This document shows, piece by piece, positions 12,401 through 25,116 of a DNA stretch of 35,455 bases. How positions within the stretch are numbered: the first letter of the stretch is position 1; every line of letters begins with the position of its first letter. A program made the position numbers and the translations under genes. This DNA is from Salmonella enterica subsp. diarizonae (GTDB lineage: Bacteria > Pseudomonadota > Gammaproteobacteria > Enterobacterales > Enterobacteriaceae): assembly GCF_008692785.1 (NCBI RefSeq), contig NZ_VXJV01000019.1, positions 1 through 35,455 on the forward strand, written 5' to 3'. Under the pieces are notes generated by a model that saw only the letters and a program-made list of their open reading frames with translations, did no database searches and was not told the origin of the DNA.

Positions 12401-13489
12401 GCTGGCGGCGTTGAAGCTGAGAAGCTCGACAAACTGCCGCGCGATCGCTGGCTGGAACTCGGTCTGACCGACGAAGAGAAACAAAATCAGCTGGAACAAC
12501 TGGCTGAGCAATATGACGAACTGAAACACGAGTTCGAGAAAAAACTCGAAGCGAAACGCCGTAAAATCACCCAGGGCGACGATCTGGCGCCGGGCGTGCT
12601 GAAGATCGTGAAGGTCTATCTGGCTGTTAAACGCCGTATCCAGCCGGGTGATAAGATGGCAGGTCGTCACGGTAACAAGGGTGTTATCTCTAAGATCAAC
12701 CCGATCGAAGACATGCCTTACGATGAAAACGGCACGCCGGTAGACATCGTACTGAACCCGCTGGGCGTACCGTCTCGTATGAACATCGGTCAGATTCTGG
12801 AAACCCACCTGGGTATGGCTGCGAAAGGTATTGGCGACAAGATTAACGCCATGCTGAAACAGCAGCAGGAAGTCGCGAAACTGCGCGAGTTCATCCAGCG
12901 TGCCTACGATCTGGGCGCTGACGTTCGTCAGAAAGTCGACCTGAGCACCTTCAGCGATGATGAAGTGCTGCGTCTGGCAGAAAACCTGCGCAAAGGTATG
13001 CCGATTGCCACACCAGTGTTCGACGGTGCGAAAGAAGCGGAAATCAAAGAGCTGCTGAAACTGGGCGACCTGCCGACCTCCGGTCAGATCACCCTGTTCG
13101 ATGGTCGTACGGGTGAACAGTTCGAGCGTCCGGTAACCGTCGGTTACATGTACATGCTGAAACTGAACCACCTGGTTGATGACAAGATGCATGCGCGTTC
13201 TACCGGTTCTTACAGCCTGGTTACTCAGCAGCCGCTGGGTGGTAAGGCGCAGTTCGGTGGTCAGCGCTTCGGGGAGATGGAAGTGTGGGCGCTGGAAGCT
13301 TACGGCGCCGCCTACACCCTGCAAGAAATGCTCACCGTTAAGTCTGATGACGTCAACGGTCGTACCAAGATGTATAAGAACATCGTGGACGGCAACCATC
13401 AGATGGAACCGGGTATGCCGGAATCCTTCAACGTTCTGTTGAAAGAGATCCGCTCGCTGGGCATCAACATCGAACTGGAAGACGAGTAA
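9461..13489 (+). CDS. rpoB: DNA-directed RNA polymerase subunit beta
   Basis: The beta subunit forms one pincer and much of the catalytic pocket of RNA polymerase. The 1342-residue product is full length. The rifampicin pocket ([20 protein letters not shown], about 509-528) has the sensitive-type residues Asp516, His526 and Ser531. [19 protein letters not shown] residues (here [14 protein letters not shown]) and the C-terminal clamp segment [21 protein letters not shown] are intact. The frame is open upstream to 9347, but the ATG at 9461 ([10 protein letters not shown]) follows GAGGAACCCT and is the conserved start. It is transcribed from P-L10 through the attenuator. Confidence 0.99.
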   Translation: MVYSYTEKKRIRKDFGKRPQVLDVPYLLSIQLDSFQKFIEQDPEGQYGLEAAFRSVFPIQSYSGNSELQYVSYRLGEPVFDVQECQIRGVTYSAPLRVKLRLVIYEREAPEGTVKDIKEQEVYMGEIPLMTDNGTFVINGTERVIVSQLHRSPGVFFDSDKGKTHSSGKVLYNARIIPYRGSWLDFEFDPKDNLFVRIDRRRKLPATIILRALNYTTEQILDLFFEKVVFEIRDNKLQMELVPERLRGETASFDIEANGKVYVEKGRRITARHIRQLEKDDIKHIEVPVEYIAGKVVSKDYVDESTGELICAANMELSLDLLAKLSQSGHKRIETLFTNDLDHGPYISETVRVDPTNDRLSALVEIYRMMRPGEPPTREAAESLFENLFFSEDRYDLSAVGRMKFNRSLLREEIEGSGILSKDDIIDVMKKLIDIRNGKGEVDDIDHLGNRRIRSVGEMAENQFRVGLVRVERAVKERLSLGDLDTLMPQDMINAKPISAAVKEFFGSSQLSQFMDQNNPLSEITHKRRISALGPGGLTRERAGFEVRDVHPTHYGRVCPIETPEGPNIGLINSLSVYAQTNEYGFLETPYRRVVDGVVTDEIHYLSAIEEGNYVIAQANSNLDDEGHFVEDLVTCRSKGESSLFSRDQVDYMDVSTQQVVSVGASLIPFLEHDDANRALMGANMQRQAVPTLRADKPLVGTGMERAVAVDSGVTAVAKRGGTVQYVDASRIVIKVNEDEMYPGEAGIDIYNLTKYTRSNQNTCINQMPCVSLGEPVERGDVLADGPSTDLGELALGQNMRVAFMPWNGYNFEDSILVSERVVQEDRFTTIHIQELACVSRDTKLGPEEITADIPNVGEAALSKLDESGIVYIGAEVTGGDILVGKVTPKGETQLTPEEKLLRAIFGEKASDVKDSSLRVPNGVSGTVIDVQVFTRDGVEKDKRALEIEEMQLKQAKKDLSEELQILEAGLFSRIRAVLVAGGVEAEKLDKLPRDRWLELGLTDEEKQNQLEQLAEQYDELKHEFEKKLEAKRRKITQGDDLAPGVLKIVKVYLAVKRRIQPGDKMAGRHGNKGVISKINPIEDMPYDENGTPVDIVLNPLGVPSRMNIGQILETHLGMAAKGIGDKINAMLKQQQEVAKLREFIQRAYDLGADVRQKVDLSTFSDDEVLRLAENLRKGMPIATPVFDGAKEAEIKELLKLGDLPTSGQITLFDGRTGEQFERPVTVGYMYMLKLNHLVDDKMHARSTGSYSLVTQQPLGGKAQFGGQRFGEMEVWALEAYGAAYTLQEMLTVKSDDVNGRTKMYKNIVDGNHQMEPGMPESFNVLLKEIRSLGINIELEDE

Positions 13490-13508
13490 TTCTCGCTCAA
13501 ACAGGTCA

Positions 13509-13536
13509 CTGGTGTCGGGGTAAAACCCGACACCAG
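13509..13536 (+). other. Stem-loop in the rpoB-rpoC spacer
   Basis: A perfect 11-bp inverted repeat (CTGGTGTCGGG/CCCGACACCAG) with a GTAAAA loop. No T tract follows, so it is not an intrinsic terminator. It may stabilise or separate the two cistrons in the mRNA; that role is inferred. Confidence 0.6.
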
Positions 13537-13565
13537 ATTGTGCTAACTCCGACGGGAGCAAATCC

Positions 13566-16500
13566 GTGAAAGATTTATTAAAGTTTCTGAAAGCGCAGAC
13601 TAAAACCGAAGAGTTTGATGCGATCAAAATTGCTCTGGCTTCGCCAGACATGATCCGTTCATGGTCTTTCGGTGAAGTTAAAAAGCCGGAAACCATCAAC
13701 TACCGTACGTTCAAACCTGAGCGTGACGGCCTTTTCTGCGCCCGTATCTTTGGGCCGGTAAAAGACTACGAGTGCCTGTGCGGTAAGTACAAGCGCCTGA
13801 AACACCGCGGTGTGATCTGTGAGAAGTGCGGCGTTGAAGTGACCCAGACCAAAGTACGCCGTGAGCGTATGGGCCACATCGAGCTGGCGTCTCCGACTGC
13901 GCATATCTGGTTCCTGAAATCTCTGCCGTCCCGTATCGGCCTGCTGCTCGATATGCCGCTGCGCGATATCGAACGCGTGCTGTACTTCGAATCCTATGTG
14001 GTTATCGAAGGCGGTATGACCAACCTGGAACGCCAGCAGATCCTGACTGAAGAACAGTATCTGGACGCGCTGGAAGAGTTCGGTGACGAATTCGATGCCA
14101 AGATGGGTGCGGAAGCTATCCAGGCCCTGCTGAAGAGCATGGATCTGGAGCAAGAGTGCGAAACTCTGCGCGAAGAGCTGAACGAAACCAACTCCGAGAC
14201 CAAACGTAAGAAGCTGACCAAGCGTATCAAACTGCTGGAAGCCTTCGTACAGTCTGGCAACAAGCCGGAGTGGATGATCCTGACCGTTCTGCCGGTACTG
14301 CCACCAGATCTGCGTCCGCTGGTTCCGCTGGACGGCGGTCGTTTCGCAACGTCGGATCTGAACGATCTGTATCGTCGCGTGATTAACCGTAACAACCGTC
14401 TGAAGCGTCTGCTGGATCTGGCTGCGCCGGACATCATCGTACGCAACGAAAAACGTATGCTACAGGAAGCGGTAGACGCCCTGCTGGATAACGGTCGTCG
14501 TGGTCGTGCGATCACCGGTTCCAACAAACGTCCTCTGAAATCTTTGGCCGACATGATCAAAGGTAAACAGGGTCGTTTCCGTCAGAACCTGCTCGGTAAG
14601 CGTGTTGACTACTCCGGTCGTTCTGTTATCACCGTAGGGCCATACCTGCGTCTGCATCAGTGCGGTCTGCCGAAGAAAATGGCGCTGGAGCTGTTCAAAC
14701 CGTTCATCTACGGCAAGCTGGAACTGCGTGGCCTCGCCACCACCATCAAAGCCGCGAAGAAAATGGTTGAGCGCGAAGAAGCTGTCGTCTGGGATATCCT
14801 GGACGAAGTGATCCGCGAGCACCCGGTACTGCTGAACCGTGCGCCGACATTGCACCGTCTGGGTATCCAGGCGTTTGAACCAGTCCTGATCGAAGGTAAA
14901 GCTATCCAGCTACACCCGCTGGTGTGTGCGGCATACAACGCCGACTTCGATGGTGACCAGATGGCTGTTCACGTACCGCTGACGCTGGAAGCCCAGCTCG
15001 AAGCGCGTGCGCTGATGATGTCGACCAACAACATCCTGTCCCCGGCGAACGGCGAACCTATCATCGTTCCGTCTCAGGACGTGGTATTGGGTCTGTACTA
15101 TATGACCCGTGACTGTGTTAACGCCAAAGGCGAAGGCATGGTGCTGACGGGCCCGAAAGAAGCTGAGCGTATTTATCGCGCTGGCCTGGCCTCTCTGCAT
15201 GCGCGCGTTAAAGTGCGTATCACCGAATACGAAAAAGATGAAAACGGCGAATTCGTCGCGACCACCAGCCTGAAAGACACGACCGTTGGCCGTGCGATTC
15301 TGTGGATGATCGTACCGAAAGGTCTGCCTTTCTCCATCGTCAACCAGGCGCTGGGTAAGAAAGCGATCTCCAAAATGCTGAACACCTGTTACCGTATTCT
15401 GGGCCTGAAACCGACCGTTATTTTTGCGGACCAGACGATGTACACCGGCTTTGCTTATGCAGCGCGTTCAGGTGCGTCCGTTGGTATTGATGACATGGTC
15501 ATCCCGGAGAAAAAACACGAGATCATCTCTGAGGCGGAAGCCGAAGTTGCCGAGATCCAGGAACAGTTCCAGTCCGGTCTGGTGACCGCTGGCGAACGCT
15601 ATAACAAAGTTATCGATATCTGGGCTGCGGCGAACGATCGTGTATCCAAAGCGATGATGGATAACCTGCAAACTGAAACCGTGATTAACCGTGACGGCCA
15701 GGAAGAGCAGCAGGTTTCCTTCAACAGCATCTACATGATGGCCGACTCCGGTGCGCGTGGTTCTGCGGCACAGATTCGTCAGCTTGCGGGTATGCGTGGT
15801 CTGATGGCGAAGCCAGATGGCTCGATCATCGAAACGCCGATCACCGCGAACTTCCGTGAAGGTCTGAACGTACTCCAGTACTTCATCTCCACGCACGGTG
15901 CGCGTAAAGGTCTGGCGGATACCGCACTGAAAACCGCGAACTCCGGTTATCTGACCCGTCGTCTGGTTGACGTCGCGCAGGATCTGGTGGTGACCGAAGA
16001 TGACTGTGGTACGCACGAAGGTATCCTGATGACCCCGGTTATCGAGGGTGGTGATGTTAAAGAGCCGCTGCGCGATCGCGTATTGGGTCGTGTGACTGCG
16101 GAAGATGTGCTGAAGCCGGGCACGGCGGACATTCTGGTTCCACGTAACACGCTGCTGCACGAACAGTGGTGTGACCTGCTGGAAGCGAACTCCGTTGACG
16201 CCGTTAAAGTGCGTTCCGTTGTATCCTGCGATACCGACTTTGGTGTATGTGCGCACTGCTACGGTCGTGACCTGGCGCGTGGCCACATCATCAACAAAGG
16301 TGAAGCTATCGGCGTTATCGCGGCACAGTCCATCGGTGAACCGGGTACACAGCTGACGATGCGTACTTTCCACATCGGTGGTGCGGCATCTCGTGCGGCT
16401 GCTGAATCCAGCATCCAGGTGAAAAACAAAGGTAGCATCAAGCTCAGCAACGTGAAGTCGGTGGTGAACTCCAGCGGTAAACTGGTTATCACTTCCCGTA

Positions 16501-17789
16501 ATACCGAACTGAAGCTGATCGACGAATTCGGTCGTACCAAAGAGAGCTATAAAGTGCCTTATGGCGCTGTCATGGCGAAAGGTGATGGCGAGCAGGTTGC
16601 CGGCGGCGAAACCGTTGCAAACTGGGACCCGCACACCATGCCGGTTATCACCGAAGTAAGTGGTTTCATCCGCTTCACTGACATGATCGACGGCCAGACC
16701 ATTACGCGTCAGACCGATGAACTGACCGGTTTGTCTTCGCTGGTGGTTCTGGATTCGGCTGAACGTACTACCGGTGGTAAAGATCTACGTCCGGCGCTGA
16801 AAATCGTTGATGCTCAGGGTAACGACGTTCTGATCCCGGGTACCGATATGCCTGCGCAGTACTTCTTACCGGGTAAAGCGATTGTACAACTGGAAGATGG
16901 CGTACAGATCAGTTCTGGTGACACCCTGGCGCGTATTCCGCAGGAATCCGGCGGTACCAAGGATATCACCGGTGGTCTGCCGCGCGTTGCGGATCTGTTC
17001 GAAGCGCGTCGTCCGAAAGAGCCGGCCATTCTGGCGGAAATCGCAGGTATCGTTTCCTTCGGTAAAGAAACCAAAGGCAAACGTCGTCTGGTGATTACGC
17101 CGGTTGATGGTAGTGACCCGTACGAAGAGATGATTCCGAAATGGCGTCAGCTCAACGTGTTTGAAGGGGAACGTGTAGAACGTGGTGATGTGATTTCCGA
17201 TGGCCCGGAAGCGCCGCACGACATTCTGCGTCTGCGTGGCGTTCATGCTGTGACGCGTTACATTGTTAACGAAGTCCAGGATGTATACCGTCTGCAGGGC
17301 GTTAAGATTAACGATAAACACATCGAAGTTATCGTTCGTCAGATGCTGCGTAAAGCTACCATCGAAAGCGCAGGCAGCTCCGACTTCCTGGAAGGCGAGC
17401 AGGTTGAATATTCCCGCGTCAAGATCGCTAACCGCGAGCTGGAAGCGAACGGCAAAGTGGGGGCTACCTTCTCCCGCGATTTGCTGGGTATCACCAAAGC
17501 GTCTCTGGCAACCGAATCGTTCATCTCTGCCGCATCGTTCCAGGAGACCACGCGTGTCCTGACCGAAGCAGCCGTTGCGGGTAAACGCGATGAACTGCGC
17601 GGCCTGAAAGAGAACGTTATCGTGGGTCGTCTGATCCCGGCCGGTACCGGTTATGCGTACCACCAGGATCGTATGCGCCGTCGCGCCGCGGGCGAGCAGC
17701 CGGCAACACCGCAGGTCACTGCGGAAGATGCATCTGCAAGCCTGGCAGAGCTGCTGAATGCAGGACTGGGCGGTTCTGACAACGAGTAA
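13566..17789 (+). CDS. rpoC: DNA-directed RNA polymerase subunit beta'
   Basis: Beta' supplies the second pincer and the catalytic magnesium site. The 1407-residue product is full length. It has the N-terminal zinc finger ([20 protein letters not shown], about 70-88), the absolutely conserved [12 protein letters not shown] (458-469) whose three Asp residues hold the metal, the trigger-loop region ([11 protein letters not shown]), and the second zinc site near [13 protein letters not shown]. The start is GTG at 13566, after GACGGGAGC. It lies 76 bases after rpoB in the same operon and ends before REP sequences and a strong terminator. Confidence 0.99.
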   Translation: MKDLLKFLKAQTKTEEFDAIKIALASPDMIRSWSFGEVKKPETINYRTFKPERDGLFCARIFGPVKDYECLCGKYKRLKHRGVICEKCGVEVTQTKVRRERMGHIELASPTAHIWFLKSLPSRIGLLLDMPLRDIERVLYFESYVVIEGGMTNLERQQILTEEQYLDALEEFGDEFDAKMGAEAIQALLKSMDLEQECETLREELNETNSETKRKKLTKRIKLLEAFVQSGNKPEWMILTVLPVLPPDLRPLVPLDGGRFATSDLNDLYRRVINRNNRLKRLLDLAAPDIIVRNEKRMLQEAVDALLDNGRRGRAITGSNKRPLKSLADMIKGKQGRFRQNLLGKRVDYSGRSVITVGPYLRLHQCGLPKKMALELFKPFIYGKLELRGLATTIKAAKKMVEREEAVVWDILDEVIREHPVLLNRAPTLHRLGIQAFEPVLIEGKAIQLHPLVCAAYNADFDGDQMAVHVPLTLEAQLEARALMMSTNNILSPANGEPIIVPSQDVVLGLYYMTRDCVNAKGEGMVLTGPKEAERIYRAGLASLHARVKVRITEYEKDENGEFVATTSLKDTTVGRAILWMIVPKGLPFSIVNQALGKKAISKMLNTCYRILGLKPTVIFADQTMYTGFAYAARSGASVGIDDMVIPEKKHEIISEAEAEVAEIQEQFQSGLVTAGERYNKVIDIWAAANDRVSKAMMDNLQTETVINRDGQEEQQVSFNSIYMMADSGARGSAAQIRQLAGMRGLMAKPDGSIIETPITANFREGLNVLQYFISTHGARKGLADTALKTANSGYLTRRLVDVAQDLVVTEDDCGTHEGILMTPVIEGGDVKEPLRDRVLGRVTAEDVLKPGTADILVPRNTLLHEQWCDLLEANSVDAVKVRSVVSCDTDFGVCAHCYGRDLARGHIINKGEAIGVIAAQSIGEPGTQLTMRTFHIGGAASRAAAESSIQVKNKGSIKLSNVKSVVNSSGKLVITSRNTELKLIDEFGRTKESYKVPYGAVMAKGDGEQVAGGETVANWDPHTMPVITEVSGFIRFTDMIDGQTITRQTDELTGLSSLVVLDSAERTTGGKDLRPALKIVDAQGNDVLIPGTDMPAQYFLPGKAIVQLEDGVQISSGDTLARIPQESGGTKDITGGLPRVADLFEARRPKEPAILAEIAGIVSFGKETKGKRRLVITPVDGSDPYEEMIPKWRQLNVFEGERVERGDVISDGPEAPHDILRLRGVHAVTRYIVNEVQDVYRLQGVKINDKHIEVIVRQMLRKATIESAGSSDFLEGEQVEYSRVKIANRELEANGKVGATFSRDLLGITKASLATESFISAASFQETTRVLTEAAVAGKRDELRGLKENVIVGRLIPAGTGYAYHQDRMRRRAAGEQPATPQVTAEDASASLAELLNAGLGGSDNE

Positions 17790-17796
17790 TCGTTAA

Positions 17797-17864
17797 GTGC
17801 CCGGTGGCGCAAGCTTACCGGGCCTGGAGGAACCGTAGGTCGGGTAAGCGTAGCGACTCCCGAC
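17797..17864. repeat. Paired REP sequences (BIME-like) behind rpoC
   Basis: Two inverted REP-like units lie head to tail: GTGCCCGGTGGCGCAAGCTT with ACCGGGC, then GTAGGTCGGGTAAGCG with CCCGAC. They are diverged from the REP consensus but keep its GGTGGCG / GGTCGGGTAAGCG pattern. They sit between the rpoC stop and its terminator, a common place for such elements to protect mRNA 3' ends. Confidence 0.7.
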
Positions 17865-17867
17865 AGT

Positions 17868-17892
17868 AAAACCCGCTTCGGCGGGTTTTTTT
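17868..17892 (+). terminator. rpoC operon terminator
   Basis: A stem AAAACCCGC/GCGGGTTTT with a stable TTCG loop, ending in seven T residues. It closes the rplKAJL-rpoBC transcription unit. Confidence 0.92.
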
Positions 17893-18034
17893 ACGCCTGA
17901 TGAATACGTTTGTCATTTGTAAACCGCTATCCGGCAGCTAAGGCCTGTGCCGCTGGCAAGCTTGTAAGGGCAGGGCGAAAATGAGGAAGAAGCCTTTCGC
18001 CCTGGTCAGCTTCCGTTGCTGACCATGACACCAT
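17893..18034. other. Spacer between rpoC and thiH
   Basis: Together with the flanking repeats and terminators this makes a gap of about 316 bases without a convincing gene. Besides those elements it holds an 8-bp hairpin (TGGTCAGC at 18003-18010 with GCTGACCA at 18018-18025). The short minus-strand open frame here (17927-18166) is mostly non-coding-like and overlaps the thiH terminator, so I do not call it. Confidence 0.5.
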
Positions 18035-18069
18035 AAAAAAACGGGAGACTGGTAACAATCTCCCGTTTT
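18035..18069 (-). terminator. Terminator of the thiCEFSGH operon
   Basis: Read on the minus strand, an 11-bp stem (AAAACGGGAGA/TCTCCCGTTTT) with a ten-base loop runs into seven T residues in total. It lies about 36 bases after the thiH stop codon. Confidence 0.85.
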
Positions 18070-18105
18070 GGCTTTTACGTCGCGTCACGAAAAAAAATAA
18101 CGTGA

Positions 18106-19251
18106 TTACAGGTTCCTGCAAGTTGCCTGCGAGCCACGTCCCAAAAAGCTCTCCCAGTCTTTCCACACGGGCTGTAACCCTTGCGCCGTTAGCGCGTCGG
18201 CAACGGCCTCGGGTCGGCGATCGTCATGCGGCGCAAATTGCTCAAGTTCAGGATGGTTATCCGCATATCCCCCCGGCTGCGTTTTCGAAAAGGCGCTGAC
18301 GTTATTGATCGCCAGTGGTATGACATGGTCGCGGAACCTCGGAGACTCGCGGGTGGAGAGTGATAATTCAATTTCCGGCGCCAGTAGCCGGAAAGCGCAA
18401 ATCGTTTGCACCAGTTGCTTTTCATCCATCAAAGACGCGGGTTCCACACCGCCAGTACACGGGCGCAGACGCGGGAAGGAAACAGAATAGCGACTCTGCC
18501 AGTAGTGTTTCTGCATCCACAGCACATGTTCAGCTAGCATATAGCAATCCACCCGCCAGTTGTCCGACAGACCAATTAGCGCGCCAAGACCGATTTTGTC
18601 GATACCTGCCCGGCCTAACCGATCCGGCGTTTCCAGCCGCCAGAAAAAGTCCTGTTTCTTTCCCTTCAGATGATGCTGTGCATAGATTGCCTCATGATAA
18701 GTCTCCTGATAAACCATCACGCCATCGATCCCCAGCGTTTTGAGCTCCGCGTAGTTTTCTTGCGACAAGGGCTGAACTTCCATCTGTAACGATGAAAACT
18801 GGCGGCGAATAGCCGGTAAATGACGGCGAAAATAGTCCATTCCTACTTTGGCCTGATGTTCCCCGGTCACCAGTAGAAGGTGCTCAAAGCCCAGTTTACG
18901 GATAGCGTCGCACTCCCTTTGAATATCTGGCTCATCCAGCGTTTTACGCTTAATGCGATTGCTCATCGAAAAACCGCAGTAGGTACAGTCATTGGCGCAC
19001 AGGTTCGAGAGATAGAGCGGAACATAAAAGCTGACGGTATTGCCGAAACGCTGGCGGGTAAGCTTTTGCGCGCGCTGCGCCAGCGGCTCCAGGTAATCAG
19101 CGGCGGCGGGGGAGAGTAACGCCATCATATCCTCGCGGTTGAGGTGTGAAGCATTCAACGCCCGCGCCACATCGGCGGCAGTTTTGCTGTTGATGCGTAG
19201 CCGGATATCGTCCCATTCCAGTTGTCGCCAGCGATCGGTGAACGATTTCAT
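18106..19251 (-). CDS. thiH: 2-iminoacetate synthase (tyrosine lyase)
   Basis: ThiH is a radical SAM enzyme that cleaves tyrosine to dehydroglycine (2-iminoacetate) and p-cresol, supplying the glycine-derived part of the thiazole ring of thiamin. The radical SAM cluster cysteines are Cys85, Cys89 and Cys92 ([11 protein letters not shown]), followed by the ThiH-type core and the C-terminal BATS-like region. The product is 381 residues; its last residues (GSQATCRNL) differ from, and run slightly longer than, the E. coli tail I remember. The start overlaps the thiG stop by four bases (ATGA-type coupling). It is the last gene of the operon. Confidence 0.96.
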   Translation of the reverse strand: MKSFTDRWRQLEWDDIRLRINSKTAADVARALNASHLNREDMMALLSPAAADYLEPLAQRAQKLTRQRFGNTVSFYVPLYLSNLCANDCTYCGFSMSNRIKRKTLDEPDIQRECDAIRKLGFEHLLLVTGEHQAKVGMDYFRRHLPAIRRQFSSLQMEVQPLSQENYAELKTLGIDGVMVYQETYHEAIYAQHHLKGKKQDFFWRLETPDRLGRAGIDKIGLGALIGLSDNWRVDCYMLAEHVLWMQKHYWQSRYSVSFPRLRPCTGGVEPASLMDEKQLVQTICAFRLLAPEIELSLSTRESPRFRDHVIPLAINNVSAFSKTQPGGYADNHPELEQFAPHDDRRPEAVADALTAQGLQPVWKDWESFLGRGSQATCRNL

Positions 19252-20018
19252 ACCGACGCCTCCAGGAAGCCGGTGAGCGGGCTGGTGGCGCTGGCATAGA
19301 TGCTGCGATTACCCGGTACAGCCAGGCGAGCCAGTACGCCTGCTTCTACCGCCAGACGGAAAGCATTGGCCATCATTACCGGGTCATCCGCCACGGCAAT
19401 CGCCGTGTTGACCAGCACCGCATCTGCGCCTATTTCCAGCGCCTGCGTGGCATGGCTGGGTACGCCGATACCCGCGTCCACGACCACCGGGACAGTAGCC
19501 TGCTGGATAATAATCTCCAGCATCGCGCGGGTTTCCAGCCCCTGATTGGAGCCAATCGGCGCGCCAAGCGGCATCACTGCCGCGCAGCCAACTTCTTCCA
19601 GCCGTTTACACAATACCGGGTCTGCGCCGCAGTAGGGCAACACCACGAACCCCTGTTTTACCAGCTCCCCGGCGGCTTTCAGCGTTTCAATCGGGTCTGG
19701 CAACAGCCAGCGGGCATCGGGATGAATCTCCAGCTTTAGCCAGTGCGTCCCCAGCGCTTCGCGCGCCAGTTGGGCAGCGAAGATCGCCTCTTCGGCGGTT
19801 TTCGCCCCTGAAGTATTGGGTAACAGCGTCACACCAGCCTCGAGAAGCGGCGCCAGGATGGCATCATTTGGCTTACGTAAATCGACGCGCTTCATTGCCA
19901 GCGTCACCAGTTGGCTGCCGGAGGCGCGGATGGCGTCGACCATTAGCTGTGCAGAAGCAAATTTCCCGGTGCCGGTGAACAGATGCGAATCAAACGTTTT
20001 ATCGGCAATACGTAACAT
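19248..20018 (-). CDS. thiG: Thiazole synthase
   Basis: ThiG condenses 1-deoxy-D-xylulose 5-phosphate, the sulfur carried as thiocarboxylate on ThiS, and the ThiH product to make the thiazole phosphate. The 256-residue TIM-barrel protein has the substrate-binding Lys95 (WLKLEIHPD) and conserved glycine-rich loops ([24 protein letters not shown]). It sits one base after thiS, whose last codons contain the AGGAGGT ribosome-binding site. It overlaps thiH by four bases. Confidence 0.96.
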   Translation of the reverse strand: MLRIADKTFDSHLFTGTGKFASAQLMVDAIRASGSQLVTLAMKRVDLRKPNDAILAPLLEAGVTLLPNTSGAKTAEEAIFAAQLAREALGTHWLKLEIHPDARWLLPDPIETLKAAGELVKQGFVVLPYCGADPVLCKRLEEVGCAAVMPLGAPIGSNQGLETRAMLEIIIQQATVPVVVDAGIGVPSHATQALEIGADAVLVNTAIAVADDPVMMANAFRLAVEAGVLARLAVPGNRSIYASATSPLTGFLEASV

Positions 20019-20019
20019 C

Positions 20020-20220
20020 TCAACCTCCTGCTATAACGTGAAAAAGCAGGATCTGGTCGCCTTCCTGCACGATATGTTGCCGCCACCGCTCGCGTGGCAG
20101 AATCTGTTGATTTAGCGCCAGCGCTGCGCCCGGTTTAAGCTGATTGAGTTGCGTGAGCAGCTCACTGACGGTTTGTCCCTCTGCGCACTGCATCGGTTCA
20201 TCATTGAACTGAATCTGCAT
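20020..20220 (-). CDS. thiS: Sulfur carrier protein ThiS
   Basis: ThiS is a ubiquitin-fold carrier whose C-terminal glycine is adenylated by ThiF and converted to a thiocarboxylate, the sulfur donor for the thiazole ring. The 66-residue product begins [12 protein letters not shown] and ends VIAGG, the diagnostic Gly-Gly tail. The ATG at 20220 is chosen by alignment with the family; the frame runs further upstream, through thiF. The gene overlaps the end of thiF by 20 bases and is followed by thiG after one base. Confidence 0.95.
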   Translation of the reverse strand: MQIQFNDEPMQCAEGQTVSELLTQLNQLKPGAALALNQQILPRERWRQHIVQEGDQILLFHVIAGG

Positions 20221-20959
20221 GTTGCCCTCCACAGACCGGGCAGTCGCTGGCGCGATGCAGCGCCAGGCTGCGCCACTGGCTGGTTTTACCGTCAAACAGG
20301 CGCAGCTCGCCGCTCGGCGTTTCCATCCCACTGAGGAATTTGATTGCCTCCAGCGCCTGCAAGGCACCCATGACGCCAACGACGGGACCGACGATACCTG
20401 CGGTACGGCAGTTGCGCTCTGGCTCCACATCGTCTGACCACAGGCAACGGTAACAGCCTTGCTCCCACGGTGGCGTCAGTATCATCAACTGGCCGCCAAA
20501 GCCGACGGCGCTGGCGGTAATTAATGGTGTATTCAGTGCCACGCAGGCGACGTTGATCTCCTGACGGGTCGCCATGTTGTCGGTACAGTCGAGCACGACG
20601 TCGGCACGCGCTACCGCGTTCTTAAGCACATCGCCAGTCAGACGCTGTTTCAATACGATCAGCTCGCTGCCGGGGTTGAGCCGCGCCAGCCGTAGCTTCG
20701 CCGCCTGCGCCTTCGGGTGGGCGATATCGTCGGTGGTGAACAGAATTTGCCGCTGGAGATTGCTCAAGTGAACATCGTCATCGTCCGCCAGCGTCAGCGT
20801 ACCAACGCCTGCGCCCGCCAGATAGAGTGCCGCAGGCGAACCCAATCCGCCTAAGCCGACAATCAATACATGACTATTGAGCAACTTTTGCTGGCCTTCA
20901 ATCGCAATATCGCCGAGCAGGATCTGGCGGCTATAGCGCATAAAATCATGGTCATTCAT
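20201..20959 (-). CDS. thiF: ThiS adenylyltransferase
   Basis: ThiF is an E1-like enzyme that adenylates the C-terminus of ThiS for sulfur transfer. The 252-residue product has the Rossmann motif [19 protein letters not shown] (from about 35) with the [16 protein letters not shown] segment. Cys184 (RNCRTAG) is known in E. coli to form the acyl-persulfide link with ThiS. The zinc ligands are Cys169, Cys172, Cys240 and Cys243. The frame extends upstream into thiE, but the ATG at 20959 ([12 protein letters not shown]) is the family start. It overlaps thiE by eight bases and thiS by twenty. Confidence 0.96.
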   Translation of the reverse strand: MNDHDFMRYSRQILLGDIAIEGQQKLLNSHVLIVGLGGLGSPAALYLAGAGVGTLTLADDDDVHLSNLQRQILFTTDDIAHPKAQAAKLRLARLNPGSELIVLKQRLTGDVLKNAVARADVVLDCTDNMATRQEINVACVALNTPLITASAVGFGGQLMILTPPWEQGCYRCLWSDDVEPERNCRTAGIVGPVVGVMGALQALEAIKFLSGMETPSGELRLFDGKTSQWRSLALHRASDCPVCGGQHADSVQ

Positions 20960-21586
20960 CGCCGACTCCTGCGATTGCAAGTAACTGTTGCGTAGCGGCG
21001 CGCCAGTCGGCGGCCTGGGTGATGGCGCTGACCACGGCAATACTGCCGACGCCGGTCGCCAGCACCGCAGGGGCGCGTTCCACACTGATACCGCCAATCG
21101 CCACGGTGGGGTAATCCGCCAGACGTTCAATATGCCGCGCCAACTGTTTCAGTCCCTGCGGGGCGGAAGGCATCTGCTTGGTTTGCGTCGGGAAGACGTG
21201 GCCGAGGGCGATGTAGGAAGGACGAGCGGCGAGCGCTATGTCGATTTCCATATCATCATGCGTTGAGACGCCCAGGCGTAAACCGGCGGCCCGAATGGCG
21301 CTCAGGTCGGTGATCTCCAGGTCTTCCTGACCCAGATGCACGCCCCAGGCGTTGTGCTTAATCGCCAGACGCCAGTAATCGTTGATAAACAGACGGGCAT
21401 TGTAACGACGCCCAAGCGCAATGGCCGCGACCACATCCGCTTCGACGTCGTCATCGCGCTTGTCTTTGATGCGAAGCTGGATGGTGCGTACGCCCGCCGC
21501 CAGCAGGCGCTCAACCCACGTTACACTATCGACCACCGGATAGAGACCTAAGCGGAAAGGGACGGGGGGAAAGTTAGGCTGGTACA

Positions 21587-21587
<1 letters not shown>
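20952..21587 (-). CDS. thiE: Thiamin-phosphate synthase
   Basis: ThiE joins hydroxymethylpyrimidine diphosphate to thiazole phosphate, giving thiamin phosphate, with loss of pyrophosphate. The 211-residue TIM-barrel protein shows the family segments [39 protein letters not shown] (phosphate/pyrimidine loop) and VAIGGIS. Its ATG overlaps the thiC stop codon by one base (TAATG), and its end overlaps thiF by eight bases, so the operon is tightly coupled. Confidence 0.96.
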
Positions 21588-23580
<1,993 letters not shown>

Positions 23581-23664
23581 CTTGTTCCCTTCGCAGGTAT
23601 TAACCTGATCAGGTTCCGCGGATCCCGAATTAACGGTCTCAGCCAAAAATGGCACTCCGACAAG
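23581..23664 (-). promoter_or_regulatory. TPP riboswitch (THI box)
   Basis: Read on the minus strand, the aptamer begins CTTGTCGGAGTGCC and contains GGCTGAGA (the thi-box core that recognises the pyrimidine). It continues with GGGATCC, ACCTGATCAGG and ATACCTGCGAAGGGAACAAG. The ends CTTGT and ACAAG form P1. These are the conserved THI-box blocks in order. Bound thiamin pyrophosphate shuts off thiCEFSGH expression. Confidence 0.95.
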
Positions 23665-23721
23665 ATGGCATCCCCTCATAAGAGGGGGAAGTTTGTAACC
23701 TACCTGTTAACGGCGTAAAAC

Positions 23722-24210
23722 TCAAGCGGGACGTTTTACTCTGGCGCCGTCGTGCATTGCGTCAAATACCAGCATAATCAGCTTGTCTTCCAGCACAAAG
23801 CGGGCTTCCAGCGCCTCGCCGATATCTGACAGAGCCTGTTGAAATTCGAGACAATTATCGTGATCGATGGCAGTTTCCAGGCTGGAATCGTAATAATCCA
23901 TAATGCGCTGCGTATTATCTTCCAGCAGCGGCCAGATTTTTGCCGCATGTAAAAGCTGACCGTTTCCTTCCAATTTATGGAGAATACGTTCATAAATACT
24001 GAAATGCCCGGCGGAAAGGTAATCGACCAGGCTCTGACAAAAATCATCCAGCGCTTTTTCATTCAGCCGCATGTACGATTCTTTGCCAGGCTTAATGCCA
24101 ACCAGATTGTAGTAAGCCACGAGCAGGTGCTTACGTACATGTAGCCAGCGATCGACCAGTTTGTTGCTTCCGCCAACGCGCTCCGTCAGGTTTTCCAGCT
24201 GGTTTAGCAT
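23722..24210 (-). CDS. rsd: Regulator of sigma D (sigma-70 anti-sigma factor)
   Basis: Rsd binds domain 4 of the housekeeping sigma-70 in stationary phase and favours use of alternative sigma factors; it also stimulates SpoT in some conditions. The 162-residue all-helical protein begins MLNQLENLTERVGGSNKLVD and has the family's conserved VRKHLLVAYYNLVGIKPGK stretch. It is four residues longer than the E. coli protein I remember, due to MHDG-like residues near the C-terminus. It is a single gene on the minus strand, divergent from nudC across a 92-base spacer. Confidence 0.94.
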   Translation of the reverse strand: MLNQLENLTERVGGSNKLVDRWLHVRKHLLVAYYNLVGIKPGKESYMRLNEKALDDFCQSLVDYLSAGHFSIYERILHKLEGNGQLLHAAKIWPLLEDNTQRIMDYYDSSLETAIDHDNCLEFQQALSDIGEALEARFVLEDKLIMLVFDAMHDGARVKRPA

Positions 24211-24302
24211 GATTGTCTCCGCAAGTTAGATAAAGGCTGTGCGCCATAAATGTAAAAATATTGTTAACAACATGCCAGTGAAGCAAAGGTAGTGCAAGAG
24301 CT

Positions 24303-25076
24303 ATGGATCGTATAATTGAAAAATTAGAGAGTGGCTGGTGGATCGTCAGCCATGAACAAAAATTATGGTTGCCGTATGGGGAATTACCACACGGGCTGGC
24401 GGCAAATTTCGATCTTGTGGGGCAGCGCGCACTCCGGATAGGTGAATGGCAAGGCGAGCCCGTCTGGCTGGTGTTACAGCATCGGCGTCATGATATGGGA
24501 TCGGTACGCCAGGTTATCGATCAGGATGCAGGGCTGTTCCAACTGGCGGGACGCGGCGTACAGTTGGCGGAGTTTTATCGCTCGCATAAATTTTGCGGCT
24601 ATTGCGGGCACCCTATGCACCCCAGTAAAACCGAATGGGCGATGCTGTGCAGCCATTGCCGCGAGCGTTACTACCCGCAAATCGCCCCCTGCATTATTGT
24701 TGCCATTCGCCGTGAGGATTCTATTCTGCTTGCCCGGCATGTTCGCCACCGTAACGGCGTGCATACGGTACTGGCCGGGTTTGTTGAAGTAGGCGAAACC
24801 TTAGAACAGGCGGTAGCGCGCGAGGTGATGGAGGAGAGCGGGATTAAGGTGAAAAATCTGCGCTATGTGACTTCCCAGCCGTGGCCTTTTCCGCAGTCGC
24901 TGATGACCGCTTTCATGGCGGAGTATGACAGCGGCGAGATTGTCATCGACCCGAAAGAGCTGTTGGAAGCAAATTGGTACCGTTATGACGATCTTCCTCT
25001 ACTGCCGCCGCCGGGCACCGTCGCACGCCGTTTAATCGAAGATACGGTGGCAATGTGTCGGGCTGAATACGACTGA
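24303..25076 (+). CDS. nudC: NAD-capped RNA hydrolase / NADH pyrophosphatase
   Basis: NudC hydrolyses NADH and removes NAD caps from the 5' ends of RNA. The 257-residue product has a zinc ribbon with Cys98, Cys101, Cys116 and Cys119, then the Nudix box at 159-181 ([13 protein letters not shown] with REVMEESGI), and the NudC-subfamily SQPWPFPQS motif just behind it. Length matches the enteric enzyme. It is divergent from rsd and lies 40 bases before hemE. Confidence 0.97.
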   Translation: MDRIIEKLESGWWIVSHEQKLWLPYGELPHGLAANFDLVGQRALRIGEWQGEPVWLVLQHRRHDMGSVRQVIDQDAGLFQLAGRGVQLAEFYRSHKFCGYCGHPMHPSKTEWAMLCSHCRERYYPQIAPCIIVAIRREDSILLARHVRHRNGVHTVLAGFVEVGETLEQAVAREVMEESGIKVKNLRYVTSQPWPFPQSLMTAFMAEYDSGEIVIDPKELLEANWYRYDDLPLLPPPGTVARRLIEDTVAMCRAEYD

Positions 25077-25116
25077 CATGTTACACTGGGCGCATCAACG
25101 CTAAAGGAATGTAAAA

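Noticed and set aside
9341..13699. A 1452-codon open frame antisense to rpoB
   Set aside because: It is in the frame aligned with rpoB codons, where stops arise only from sense TTA, CTA and TCA codons. These are rare in highly expressed enteric genes, so the long frame is a by-product of codon bias. The protein is low-complexity shadow sequence with no family resemblance.
17927..18166. 79-codon minus-strand open frame behind thiH
   Set aside because: It overlaps the thiH end and terminator, lacks a ribosome-binding site and resembles nothing I know. The E. coli htrC gene is annotated near this spot, but I could not recognise it here.
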